64,000 nt of DNA, from positions 5,132,501 through 5,196,500 of the forward strand of contig NC_090129.1 in the NCBI RefSeq assembly GCF_040581485.1, written 5' to 3'. The position numbers were made by a program, and so were the translations under genes. This DNA is from Linepithema humile. Taxonomy: Eukaryota; Arthropoda; Insecta; Hymenoptera; Formicidae. Below are positions 40,001-50,886 of this stretch, one piece after another. The first letter of the stretch is position 1. Every line of letters starts with the position of its first letter. The notes beneath the pieces were generated by a model. That model searched no databases. It was given only the letters and a program-made list of their open reading frames with translations, and had not been told where the DNA came from.

Positions 40001-42619
40001 GTATACTGTCCATAATCTCATGCATGCCTGTTCTAAGTGCCTCGTTTTCTTCAATAAGTATCTGAATATTTTGATTGATTTCAGATTGATTAATTTCAGT
40101 TTTGTGACATACTTCCTTATTTTCTGGTTCGATTAATTTAGTTGAATGTAAAAACTGATGACTAGAATCACCTAAATTATCTGAAATATCTAATATCTTC
40201 TCAGACTTGCTCAATTTGTATTTTAACATCCTTATCTACAAAATAAAAATTTGTAATAAACATTTTTCTCTATATGTGTTATACACATACACACACGCAT
40301 AGGTAATATAAATTTTTATAAATTATCTTACATCTGATTTTAATTCTAAATTTTCTTCTGCAAGATTTTTATTTTGCTGAATAAATTCTTGCATTTTTCT
40401 TGATTCCTCTTTACGTTTTGCTATAATACTTTTAATCGATATTGATTCATCTTCTGGAATTCCTAACTTTTCTCTGTTACAATATAAAAAAATAATATCA
40501 TGTTTGCTTTCTTCACATGCGTTATAAATTAATTAAATATTTCGAAAATTTTACCTAAGAGTTAAGATTTCCATTTCTTGATATGAATTTAACATCTCCA
40601 ATTTATTAACAACATTGACTAAATCTTCAATATGTTCATTTTTGTGATCTATTTTGATTTTTAATTCTTTAATTTCGTTCAATGCTTTAGCTAAAGCTTC
40701 ATTTCCATCTTCGTATTTTTTTAATGTAGTTAGTACCTCGCACAACTGGATATACAAATTTGTTAAATTCGGTATTTAATAGACATATTCTTTATAAATC
40801 AGAAATGAAAATATGAATATCTAACCTTACTACTCTGCGACTTGGCATCATCCTGTGCTTGGGATAATGCATTTTCTAAATTAGAGATCTTTTCATTTGC
40901 ACTTCGTACTTTTTTCATCAAACTTTTTTGTTCTTTCTGTTTGTCACTTCTTACAGACCTATAAAACAAATCAAATAATCAATAATTTCGGAATGATTAA
41001 AAATTACACACTATGAAATTAGAAGTTTACATAAAAAGTATCTCACTCTTGTGCTTCTCCTCTTAATTTTTCGATAAGTGCAGCACTCTTATTTATTTCA
41101 ACAACAGCTTCAGATAGTTTAGTTTGCAATTCATCTATAATCGTATCTCGTTGCATTATTTCATCATTTAAATATATAATCTGAGATTTATTTTCTTCTT
41201 TGACAGATGTAACAGATTTCATTAAGGATTGTGATAAATTTTCCTTCAAACGCGCGATTTCCGTATCTTTTTCATCCAATATACCCTTATAAATAAATGT
41301 AAATTTTACAAATGCTTTTCGTATTTTCTAATATAAATATTTTACTAAATTTACTTAATACCTTCCATTCAGATATTCTAGCATCGATAGCTATACCAAA
41401 TTCATCTAATATTCTGTCTCTATCTATTTGCTGTGTTGTTATCTCTTCAATCTGATTAACCAAAGCTGCATTTTCTTGCTCTAATCCCAATACTTTGTCT
41501 ATAATGGAATAATACTTATTTTTATTCGAAGCATATCAAATATATAATATCAAAAATATATATATTACTGGCATAGGCACCTTTGCATTCCACAGCTTTT
41601 ATTTGTGTTGAACAAAGTTCCTCAGTCATTTCATTCATTTTTTCTGTCGCATCTTCCATTTCATCCTTCAATGTTGTTAATCGTTCTTTAAGATTCTCAT
41701 TTTCTTTGTCCAAACCCTAAAAAACAAAGATAAGTAACAAAGAAAAAAAACAGTAATGTTTTATTATATATATATATTAACCTGTAGTTCAATCATAAGT
41801 GTCTTAACTTTCTCATTTTTCTCTTGTGTCCCTGAATGAGGAGCATATTCTCTTATATTTGTATCCTTTACATAAAATTGAATTATTATATAAAGTGTTA
41901 AATATTTTATTAACATCCTACAAATAATAAAGACTTACTTTGGTAAAACCATCACCTTCTTGTTTTGTTGCAGATATACTATGATCTATAAAGATAAATC
42001 TAATATAAATATATTTAAAAATATAAATTTTATAGATTATACAAATGTTTAACTCCACATTATAACTTTCAGATATTATTTAAAAAATAATTTCAAGTCA
42101 AAACTAACATACAAAGATGGATTTAACATTACACTACCTTTGGTCTTCCGTTTGGCAGCTTCTGGACGTAATGAAGTTATTGTTTCCTTCAATTCGCCAC
42201 ACTCAAGAAGTAAGGCCTCAACCTAACATAAATACATTCATTTTACGTGCAATGTAATAATGGAAAAAGTTTATGCTTCTGTATAAGATATACTTCTTTG
42301 TTTAAACTCGTTTTGTAGTAAAATTTAAAAAAATATAAAACTGAAGTAAACGTTACAGTATATAATAAATATAATATTAACAATTAACGTATCAATTGTT
42401 TAAAGTAAATATAATAATAATATAAAATCATTTCTTTACTTGATTATCTTTGTAAGTCAACATTTCTTGTGACAATCTCATAAGTGTTTGTAGACTATGT
42501 ATGTCGGCAATCTCGTTTACATCGCATCGGACCACCGTGGGAAAAAGATCTTCGATTTCTTCGTCCGTTAAGGACGAAGCGTTTACGGATAATATCCGAT
42601 CCCAGTCGGTGCGGACCAT
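34093..42619 (-). CDS. Cep290: centrosomal protein CEP290 orthologue
   Basis: Twenty-three exons, 5' to 3': 42440-42619, 42138-42222, 41939-41985, 41782-41865, 41581-41716, 41362-41498, 41047-41285, 40826-40958, 40555-40745, 40332-40473, 39989-40235, 39569-39734, 38140-39474, about 37770-38007, 36455-37578, 36126-36324, 35847-36061, 35586-35733, 35113-35511, 34875-35041, 34577-34781, 34236-34490, 34093-34167; about 2048 residues. The acceptor at 38007 is the weakest junction. The protein is coiled coil almost throughout. Family matches include the N-terminal WDRILSV segment, AIDARISEWK, GMHEIMDSI, LERLLEALD, SVSLTVYNEL and the tract around SLWEKQKKWQ. CEP290 organises centriolar satellites and the Y-links of the ciliary transition zone, so in an insect it should matter mainly in sensory neurons and sperm. 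It is shorter than the 2479-residue human protein and ends TPPTPE. Confidence 0.9.
36943..37104 (-). repeat. three 54-bp tandem repeats inside CEP290
   Basis: Copies at 37051-37104, 36997-37050 and 36943-36996 encode 18-residue units beginning YKAKVDALNK, YQAKVDILNK and YQEKMDTLNK, each ending near I(A/E)EKDSQ. They lie in the long exon 36455-37578 and add 54 residues of coiled coil. Confidence 0.9.
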
Positions 42620-43334
42620 CTTTTACAATAATTAAAGAATAAATCATATAATCCTCATTTGTCACTATGTATTGCTGCACGACGCTCTTCTTGACGTTTA
42701 CAAATATCACCGATGAACACACACAGGCAGACAACCTTAAGCACATTTTCATGTGTCGTCAACCAGATTTAAAGTACAGAATTTTAGCAAATTTGTATTT
42801 ATATTTTCTGTAACAATTATTCTTAATAGTAAATTAATAAAATTTTAAAAAGAGATTGTGTATTTTAAAATCTGAAAAGCAATAGAAGCGCTGCAGCTAA
42901 TGGCAATATTCAAAAAACACAACTGTTGTAAAACTGTTGAGTAATAATCGCCTGTGATTGGTGTATATTGTAAATCCAAAAATGTGCACCAATCATAGGT
43001 GATATTACTAAACGGCGTTGTGGACATCTTTTTACAAATTTGTCGCGAGAGTTTTCTTCTCTTTGTTGCTTGTCTTCCTTATTTTGATTGTTATGACTTA
43101 ATGATTCCCGCCGTCCAGCTGGTCATGTGAACGGTATAAACTTTTTGAGTTTCCGAAGAGAGTATCCATCAAAGAAAGTAGTAACATTAGTTACTTTAAA
43201 CTTTCTCTAAGCATTATTCCAAATGTAATGCTGTACTATCTGTGTATATAAAATAACGTATTCATCAAAACTGTACCGGTTAGACGTTATTTTCCTTTTT
43301 AGATTTCTTATAATTATTCTTTGCGGCCTGTATA
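42620..43334. promoter_or_regulatory. shared divergent region between CEP290 and geminin
   Basis: These 715 bp separate the two ATGs. GTGATTGGTG near 42954 and GCACCAATCA near 42986 form an inverted pair of CCAAT boxes within a larger imperfect palindrome. Paired CCAAT boxes are typical of NF-Y-regulated bidirectional and cell-cycle promoters; use here is inferred. No TATA box was seen for either gene. Confidence 0.5.
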
Positions 43335-44353
43335 ATGAAAACAGTTACTGGCGCCAAAACAGTTACCAATTCTGAGGTTAGTATATTTATTTCTTATGCA
43401 AAACGCGATTTTTGTGCCTTTTTCGTTATACCATTTTGAGAGAAAATCATCAAATCGTGAAAAATTCATTATTATTATTTGCTACATAGTATTCTGAAAG
43501 GATACTATTGAAACGTGAAAGGTCATGACTTATTTAGTCGTAAACAAAATATATGGAACATACTATATATATATATATATATGGTATAATTTTTCTCTTT
43601 TATTAAAACAGGATAAAGTTAGAAAATCTTTACACGAACTGCAGCCATCAGCCACTAACAAAGAAATATTGGTTGGTGCTGATAGGATGGTTAGATCTAC
43701 AGAACAAACTAAAGAAGCAAAATTAAAAAAGTAAGTTACTTAAAAAAATTTTTATCATATAAAAACATTCTAATAAATTTATGTATATTTCAGAGATGTG
43801 CCTAAAAAAACAAAAGGTACGTCTAAAAGTCAAAAGATTACAACTAAAAATCAGGCTGTTCAAACCACACCGGAGGAAAAAGTTAAAATTGAGCCTGAAG
43901 ATTTAACATCTACAGGTACATTTAGAACAATGTTTTTATCTTTACTTATTTTATATTTATGTGTTTTTTTTATCTTGAATCTAGAATACGCATAGAAAAA
44001 AGTATAAAAATTCTACTAAAAAATTTATTTTATTAGATTTAGCTGGTCCCAGTGAAAACTATTGGCAAGTTTTGGCTGAAAGACGACGGGTAGCACTTAA
44101 GGATGCTTTAGAAGAAAATAAAATACTTTCACAACGTATTGAAAAATTAGAAGAAGAAAACCGTATACAAAAAGAAATGTTAAGTGAGACAAGAGCACTT
44201 GTTGAAGTGTTGCGGGTAAATATCATTTATATGTATATTTGTTTGATAACATATAGCATCATTATTCTATGAAAATGACATATTTTATTGCAGGAAGCAA
44301 TGGATGACGACCGAAACGATATTAATAATTCATTGGAAGATTCTTTAATTTAG
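43335..44353 (+). CDS. geminin: geminin, DNA replication licensing inhibitor
   Basis: Exons 43335-43376, 43612-43730, 43794-43915, 44037-44215 and 44294-44353 join in phase to give 173 residues. The diagnostic part is the central coiled coil, with ENYWQVLAERRRVALKDAL followed by EENKILSQRIEKLEEEN, matching the geminin segment that binds Cdt1 and forms the dimer. An RxxL destruction box is visible near the N terminus (VRKSLHELQPSA), as in animal geminins degraded by the anaphase-promoting complex. Geminin blocks MCM loading in S, G2 and M phase and so prevents re-replication. The C terminus is short and acidic (MDDDRNDINNSLEDSLI). It is divergent from CEP290 and convergent with the MINPP1-like gene. 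Candidate poly(A) signal at 44417-44422. Confidence 0.95.
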
Positions 44354-45186
44354 ATTGACGCAAAAATTTATAATGATAATTAATAAGAATAAGAACAATA
44401 AGAAATAGAACATTAAAATAAATTATATTCTGTAGGATATTTGTAAGAGTTTATTATAATTTTTTAATATTATTATTATTTCACTAATTATCAGATATAA
44501 TGTACTTTGAACTTTGAAAATAGATTTACCCGGTTTTAAAATCTTGATACCTGACTTTTGTGATTTTATAATAAATTAAATGTTAAATAAATAAAAAAAA
44601 GTGAAAAAATGCAATAGATATCTTTATTTAAATGTCAAATAAAAGCATAACAAATAACATGAGTACTAAAATGCGAAAATATTACTGAATTTTAAATTCA
44701 ATCCTCTTTGAATATAACTTTTGAAATTAATAATTATGATTAATTATAATAATGATTTTTAACTGCTATTTTCTTAATTTTATTCCGAGTTTTAAAACAA
44801 ATCAAAAAATTTAGATAGGATAGAGAAATGGTCCAAATTCTATTTAAAATTGAGTTTTGAAACTAAATCCCTTACAATTACTATATTTTATTTATTTTAG
44901 AAATAATAGTTGTGTATGTAAATAAAAAACTTGACGATTAAAATTAAATTATATATTTATTAATAGTTATTCATTTATTATAAAATAAATTTTTAGTTTA
45001 TTTTACATATTTGACCTATATTTTTTTATCTTTCAAAAATAGATTCTACATTCATCAATAAGTGTGTTAAAATACTTTTCAGTGAAACTTCTATATTTAA
45101 GAAAATTGTTTTAAAGAATAAATTATTTTTATATATTTTCATTCAAAATTTATCTAAATAAAAGAATTTATCTACGAAAAGCATTG
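44354..45186. other. convergent 3' intergenic region
   Basis: AT-rich sequence between the stop codons of geminin and the MINPP1-like gene; poly(A) hexamers are present on both strands. No gene was seen. Confidence 0.7.
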
Positions 45187-47097
45187 TCAATTTTTGTTTT
45201 CATGTTTTACGTGACACATGACGTCAAACTGGCATTCCTCGTCAAGATCTGGATATATCTCTTTCATAATAGATATTGGACACGGTATACCTATTGGACA
45301 GCCCGGCAAATACAGTGGTCGTTCCTGAAGCATGAATAGAATACTTGGTCCATAGGATGCACAACTAGAAAAAATATAATTAGAGAGTTATATATGAAAC
45401 TATATATTACATAATTTAAAAATTTTATGATTCAAAAATAGAAATGTACTCATATAAAACGAATGCCATGTTAGATGCAAACGCATCAATCATACTGGTT
45501 CTCCATACTCTTTTATCTTCTTTGTCTAATACCAAGGAATTATGCATTAAAGGATGCGTATCTTTAGCTACTCCAAGTAAAGCCAATAATTTCAAAATTG
45601 TTCCGGAATGTGTAAAATAAGCGGTTGTTTTTACCCCATCCTTGGATCTAAAATAAATAATAATTTTTTAGCATATTATGTTAATGATTGCATAAATTGC
45701 ACTTAGTATTGTAATAACATACTTAAAGAAGTCAAACATATCCTTTAAGGCAGGGCATGCTTGTTCATAGGTCAGTGAGTAGCCATACCCATCAGTCCAA
45801 TACAATTCTAGATCTTCCGCATATTCAAAGACCTATAATTTATAAATTTAATATGCGATTGAATCTTTTCATCTAGAAACAAAATGTATTATTAACTTTA
45901 AGAGATCTCACCTTAAAATCATTTAATGAAAATACTAGACACCAGGGAGATACTGTACTATGGTTCCAAGCAGTTTCAAAGGCACACATTATATACATCA
46001 AATGAGCAGTTTCTGAAATACACAACAGTTATATTCAATGTGATTAGCAGCACATATTTACATGCATATATAATTTACTTGATAACAATGCTAACCATAA
46101 TTGATATTGCAGCCAATACGATTTTTAATATTATTTAACATATCTCTTACAATTGTGCTGTTCAAAAATTTTATCTTTTCTAGTGTTGAATTAAAATTCT
46201 TGTCAACTTCTTTGCGCCATCGAGGACAAGCTTTGTAAAACTAAAAATATATTAAAATGATCATCTAAGAAAATATAATAAGAAGAGCTGAAAGAAATAG
46301 CTTTATGTAAATTTAAAAATAATAAAGATTACTCTTATCACTCGATCTCGATACACTGGTTCTGGATACAGAACATTTTTACTATTACGCCAACCAAATA
46401 AACCAACAGCAAAATGTCTTGCACTCTCTTCTGTACGTTGAGTGGAAGTAAATCTAAACTAAAAACAGTTATTCAATAGTTAATAATCAAAGAAAATAAA
46501 TGTATATGTAACATAATATCAATATCAAATATTTTATCAAACATACTTTGTAGGTTTGATTGCTATACATTTCTGGCATCAGAGATGGGAATCTTGCCTG
46601 ATATCTTTCTCCAAGATCAATCATTTCATTCTCCCCTTCTGGTGCCAATTTCATCACGTCACGTTGAGTAATTTGTAATTTCCATTGCTTAAAGAAAGCT
46701 GCAACATCAGCTGAGAGATTTATTGCATGGTCTTCATAATTTTTTAATATTATATGTTGCAATCGTGGCAATTCATCTATCATACGAGGTATGTACTTCT
46801 TGCCTGGATATCGTGTCCCATGACGCAGAATTAACCAAATTTTTTTCTCCTCGCAATCTACAAATCAAATTTCAATAAGTATATATTAATATAAGTTTAT
46901 GGATAAAATATAACAAAATATTTTAATGTACCTGAATTTTCCAGTTCTGAATCATCATAATTAGCTACACATCTATAAGGAGTTTTTGATGCTAATATAC
47001 ACTCATAATTCTTACGATTGAAATAAGAAGAACCAAGAGAAATATTTGTAGTTATCACATAAAGTATAATAATTTCAGTAAATAACTTCCAAAGCAT
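45187..47097 (-). CDS. Mipp1: multiple inositol polyphosphate phosphatase (MINPP1-like)
   Basis: Exons 46932-47097, 46547-46857, 46333-46458, 46096-46240, 45912-46012, 45723-45832, 45450-45647 and 45187-45364 join in phase to give 444 residues. The N terminus is a signal peptide (MLWKLFTEIIILYVITTN). The catalytic loop ILRHGTRYPGKK carries the phosphohistidine, His 68. Later family landmarks are MCAFETAW, SPWCLVFS, LELYWTDGYGYSL and a SNMAFVLY strand. The family removes phosphates from InsP6, InsP5 and 2,3-bisphosphoglycerate in the ER lumen or outside the cell. The usual HAE proton-donor motif reads HSG (FTHSGT, His 333), so activity may be changed. The C terminus KHENKN lacks an obvious KDEL-type signal, which would suit secretion. 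The symbol follows the Drosophila orthologue group and is tentative between Mipp1 and Mipp2. Confidence 0.9.
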
Positions 47098-48026
47098 TCT
47101 GCGCTTTTATAATTTCATAATCGTGTCACCACCTATAAGTATTCAATGTGCATAATCAATTGTCTAATATTGTTGCTGATATTTGATAGATCTTCAAAAA
47201 GAAAATCTCTTGTATTATAATGCATACATCTATTGTGCTATAATTTTTGTGTTTCTATTTTACATCATAATTTCCGATATTTTTTATACATTCCTCCAAT
47301 AATGTTTTTATTAAATTATTGAAGTGTTTTACAAGAATTTTTTAAATATACAATTTTTTTCTATATTAACACAGTTGTACATGTAATTTGGTCAAATATC
47401 TCATAGCATTTCTTTCTACGATGTTATTATCATCCAATAACTCAGCAAAAATGATTAAATCACTTATATTCATTATTGTTTAATCACTGTACTGATTATA
47501 TTTCAGAAAATACAATAATAATTGATTTTTAGAAAAGTGAAACCGTCCTAGAGATATATCGTTCACGAATCAGACAACTGTTACTTAACGGTTGTATAAA
47601 GGAAACCATAGTTCAGAAAGAGGTTAAGTATCAACAATCGACTCATTTTGATATTTTCTTTTTATCCATAATTTCTATAGTCCTATGGCAATATTTAATA
47701 AATTATTGTAGATAAGTGAAAAATGTATTTTGTGCTTAATGAACGAGTAAAAGAACCGATTTGATAAATTTAAATATAATGTAAACTTAACTGTTTTCAA
47801 ATCTGCGTGGCTCATCAAAGGCAAGTACGATTGATAAACACATAATTCATTTTTCTTTCATTTTTCAAATATACAAATCTATTGTTAATTAATTACAGAT
47901 AGAAAAACTCAGTATTATGTTAAAAATTATTGTAGCAGTTTATATTATATGAAGTGATATTTAATATGTAGTTTTAAATAAACAGGTATTAATATGTTAA
48001 TTTTAAATTTTCGTTCTGTAATTTAG
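47098..48026. promoter_or_regulatory. divergent upstream region of MINPP1-like and LIN37
   Basis: About 930 bp between two divergent ATGs. Positions 47540-47625 may be a noncoding LIN37 exon: they end in a possible donor (AGAG|gttaag) and lie close to AACTGTTA and TAACGG, which resemble Myb sites. ATTTAG directly before the LIN37 ATG supports an upstream untranslated exon. No other gene was seen. Confidence 0.4.
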
Positions 48027-49691
48027 ATGGGAAAGAAAAGAAATATTCAACCACCGCCAATAATGCCAGGGCGGATAAAAGTGGAAATAAAAGATGAAAT
48101 AGGTAATAATGCTTGAAAGTATATTTAAAAAACTGTATATTAAAAAAAAAAAAAAAAAAAATACAAATTATATATATAATTTAATATATAATTTAATATA
48201 TAATTAATATATAAAAAATAAATGATTGTTTTAAGAAATTTGAATAGTATTGATTATGTTTATTTAGGAGATAGTGATGTTCTTGTAGCAAGGGATCGTT
48301 TAAAAGGTGCTCTTCGAGAATTATTGCAACATAGTGATACAGGTTCATCAGCGGATTCAGGCGAAGAAAATTCACAAGATAAAAATCTAATAAAAAAGAT
48401 GTAAAATTCTGCATTTTATATTTAGTTACATAAGATTATTTAAATTGTTAATTTTGATTAATTTTTTATATTTTTAATCATGGTTTATAGGGCAAGACCT
48501 ATTAGCTTCCAACAACCAACACGAAAAATCAGACGTCGTCGACAAATACAGGCTGATGTTGCATTTCATCATACATACGTGATGAAACTTTTTGATCGAA
48601 GTGTTGATTTAGCTCAATTTCAAGAAGATACACCACTTTATCCGATATGTCGCGCTTGGATGGCTAATCAGCCAAGGAATCCTAATTTGGTTCCCAAGTA
48701 AGTGTTACTTATTGCTTTTTATTTATATTCACATTTGTTACACTTAAGCTTTGATAGATTATTTTATTTAAAAAGAATGCATTATGGAATATTTTTATGT
48801 ATTATGGCAGTAATATTATTATATTCTTTTATTATTGTAGAATTTTTTATGTTTCTTATAGTGCTTGCATAATATATAATTTCTTATCTTTAATATAAAG
48901 AAATCATATGCATAATAACAAATAGATGCATTATATACATACATACAATTATATATATATCTAAATAAGAATTAAGTTAAATTGTCACAGAATAGTATTT
49001 TTAATTTCATATTTAACTCTATATGTTTATACAAAGAAGCTAAAATAGATATATTTGTATATTATAGAATACGCAGCCCAAGTCCAGAAGTAGTTAATGA
49101 TATTAATATAGCAGATAATTTAATTGGAGCTAATGGAGAAATAAATGATGTCTATTATTTACCACCTCCTTTACCTCGCGAGGAAGCCATACCAAGAAAT
49201 CGTATTCCATCCCCTGTACCTCAAGAAAAGGATGATCTGAACTTAGATTATGTGAGTAATAATGTTGATAGATAATATTATTAAGCGAATAATTTTGATA
49301 GACAATATTCAAATTTAAATTTAAAAAATTTATACATATTGCATTGAAGTTTTATGAATAAAGTGTATATTGTACATATTTTCTATGCTGGTATAATCAT
49401 ATATTACATATAAATTATATATAACATAATTACAGGAGGGACAAGTTCTTAAATCACGAGAGCAATTAATAAAGGATCATAGTGTACGGTGGAATGCCAT
49501 TCGCAAAAAATGGCATCAGCAAGCGCATAAGAATGAACAACGTTATATACAAAGTGCTAATATACTTGGCACTATTTTTACAAAGTTTGTACAAAAGATT
49601 AATATAGACCTTTTTTAAATAATTTACAATGATTTGTTATTATTACAGTTTTTTTTTATTATGTTTCAGAGCACAATCGGAATTTGAATAA
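48027..49691 (+). CDS. lin37: LIN37, MuvB/DREAM complex subunit (Mip40 orthologue)
   Basis: Exons 48027-48102, 48268-48400, 48491-48697, 49068-49251, 49436-49584 and 49670-49691 join in phase to give 256 residues, close to the 246 of human LIN37. The conserved core is YVMKLFDRSVDLAQF followed by PLYPICRAWMANQP, the CRAW domain that contacts LIN9 and LIN52 in MuvB. A basic stretch KIRRRRQ precedes it, and a C-terminal helix (NAIRKKWHQQAHKNEQRY) follows a proline-rich linker. MuvB with E2F/DP and RB-like proteins represses cell-cycle genes, and with B-Myb activates G2/M genes. The protein should be nuclear. The last exon encodes only AQSEFE before the stop. The gene converges with the ANKRD13 gene. 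Candidate poly(A) signal at 49961-49966. Confidence 0.93.
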
Positions 49692-50664
49692 CAGAGATGT
49701 GGCAGTCTGTTGGCTGCCAATCTTGCCACCAATAATTCCGCTTCTGATGATCTTTATTGTGTCATTAAATGGTGAGTGAGTATACCTATGCAAGCAGTGA
49801 TTATACTTATATATCTGTTTTATTTGAATAATTTTTTTGCTTATAATGCCCAGAAGAAAATATTGTAATCATATTTTAATAACATTCTGATTGAAACTTA
49901 TTTGAGCTTAATGCAAAAGAATAAATTGCAATAGGATGATTGTAACTCACTTTTTCTTTTAATAAAAATTATGTAATATGAAAAAAATTTAAATATTGTT
50001 TTAGCGAAAACCTGATACATATATACACATAATTCCTTAAAAATATATAAATAAATTCATAAAAAATAAAATTTATTGAAATTTGAAATATTAAAGACGT
50101 TAATTTATATTAATTTTACATTTTTAAATTAATTTTTAGAAGAACTTTCGAACATTTGTGAATACTTATAACGTAATTCCTAATAATAGTTCAGTAATAG
50201 TTTCACACATTACATATCATTTCATTAAAATATTATATAAAATATTATTTTATATATAAAAAAAGATCTTTGTAAAACTGTTTGATTTTGTTAAATATGA
50301 TGGTTACTCTTCTGTATTACAATTATTAATATGCATTTATAGACATTAAAATTAAGGAGGAAGGACCAAACGAATAATATTTGAAGGCTTGAGAATTACA
50401 TGCCTTTTATTCTAGATATTAACAGTCGTAACTTACATTATTTACTTTCAGTTAATAGGATTTACACAAACATCGTTTGTCGATTGTGACTGCATCCGTT
50501 TTAAAGAGCAATTGTAATTTTCAAGACTTCCTCTTATTGAAATGTCTACGTTATTGAAGAATTTTATCTCATATAAAATGTGGCTAAGAAATAAATAACA
50601 TAATTTAAATTATTTACTTCCTTAACTACTACTATACTATTTTCATCTTTTGACCTTCATTGTA

Positions 50665-50715
<51 letters not shown>

Positions 50716-50886
50716 CAAATGTTGATCATAAGCAACATTATTATTTCTTAATATACTTTGCAATCTATGAATTGTAGGAAATGATTTTTTGTACAGCCTC
50801 TTTTTGACGAGACTGGAAGATTTTTCATGTTTCTGGAAGTATACTGTAGTAAACTTATTTGTATCACTATTGCACATTTTAGAAGT
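49692..50886. other. convergent 3' intergenic region with TA repeat
   Basis: AT-rich region between LIN37 and ANKRD13 stop codons. A pure TA dinucleotide run of about 40 bp spans 50668-50709. No gene was seen; it probably contains both 3' untranslated regions. Confidence 0.7.
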
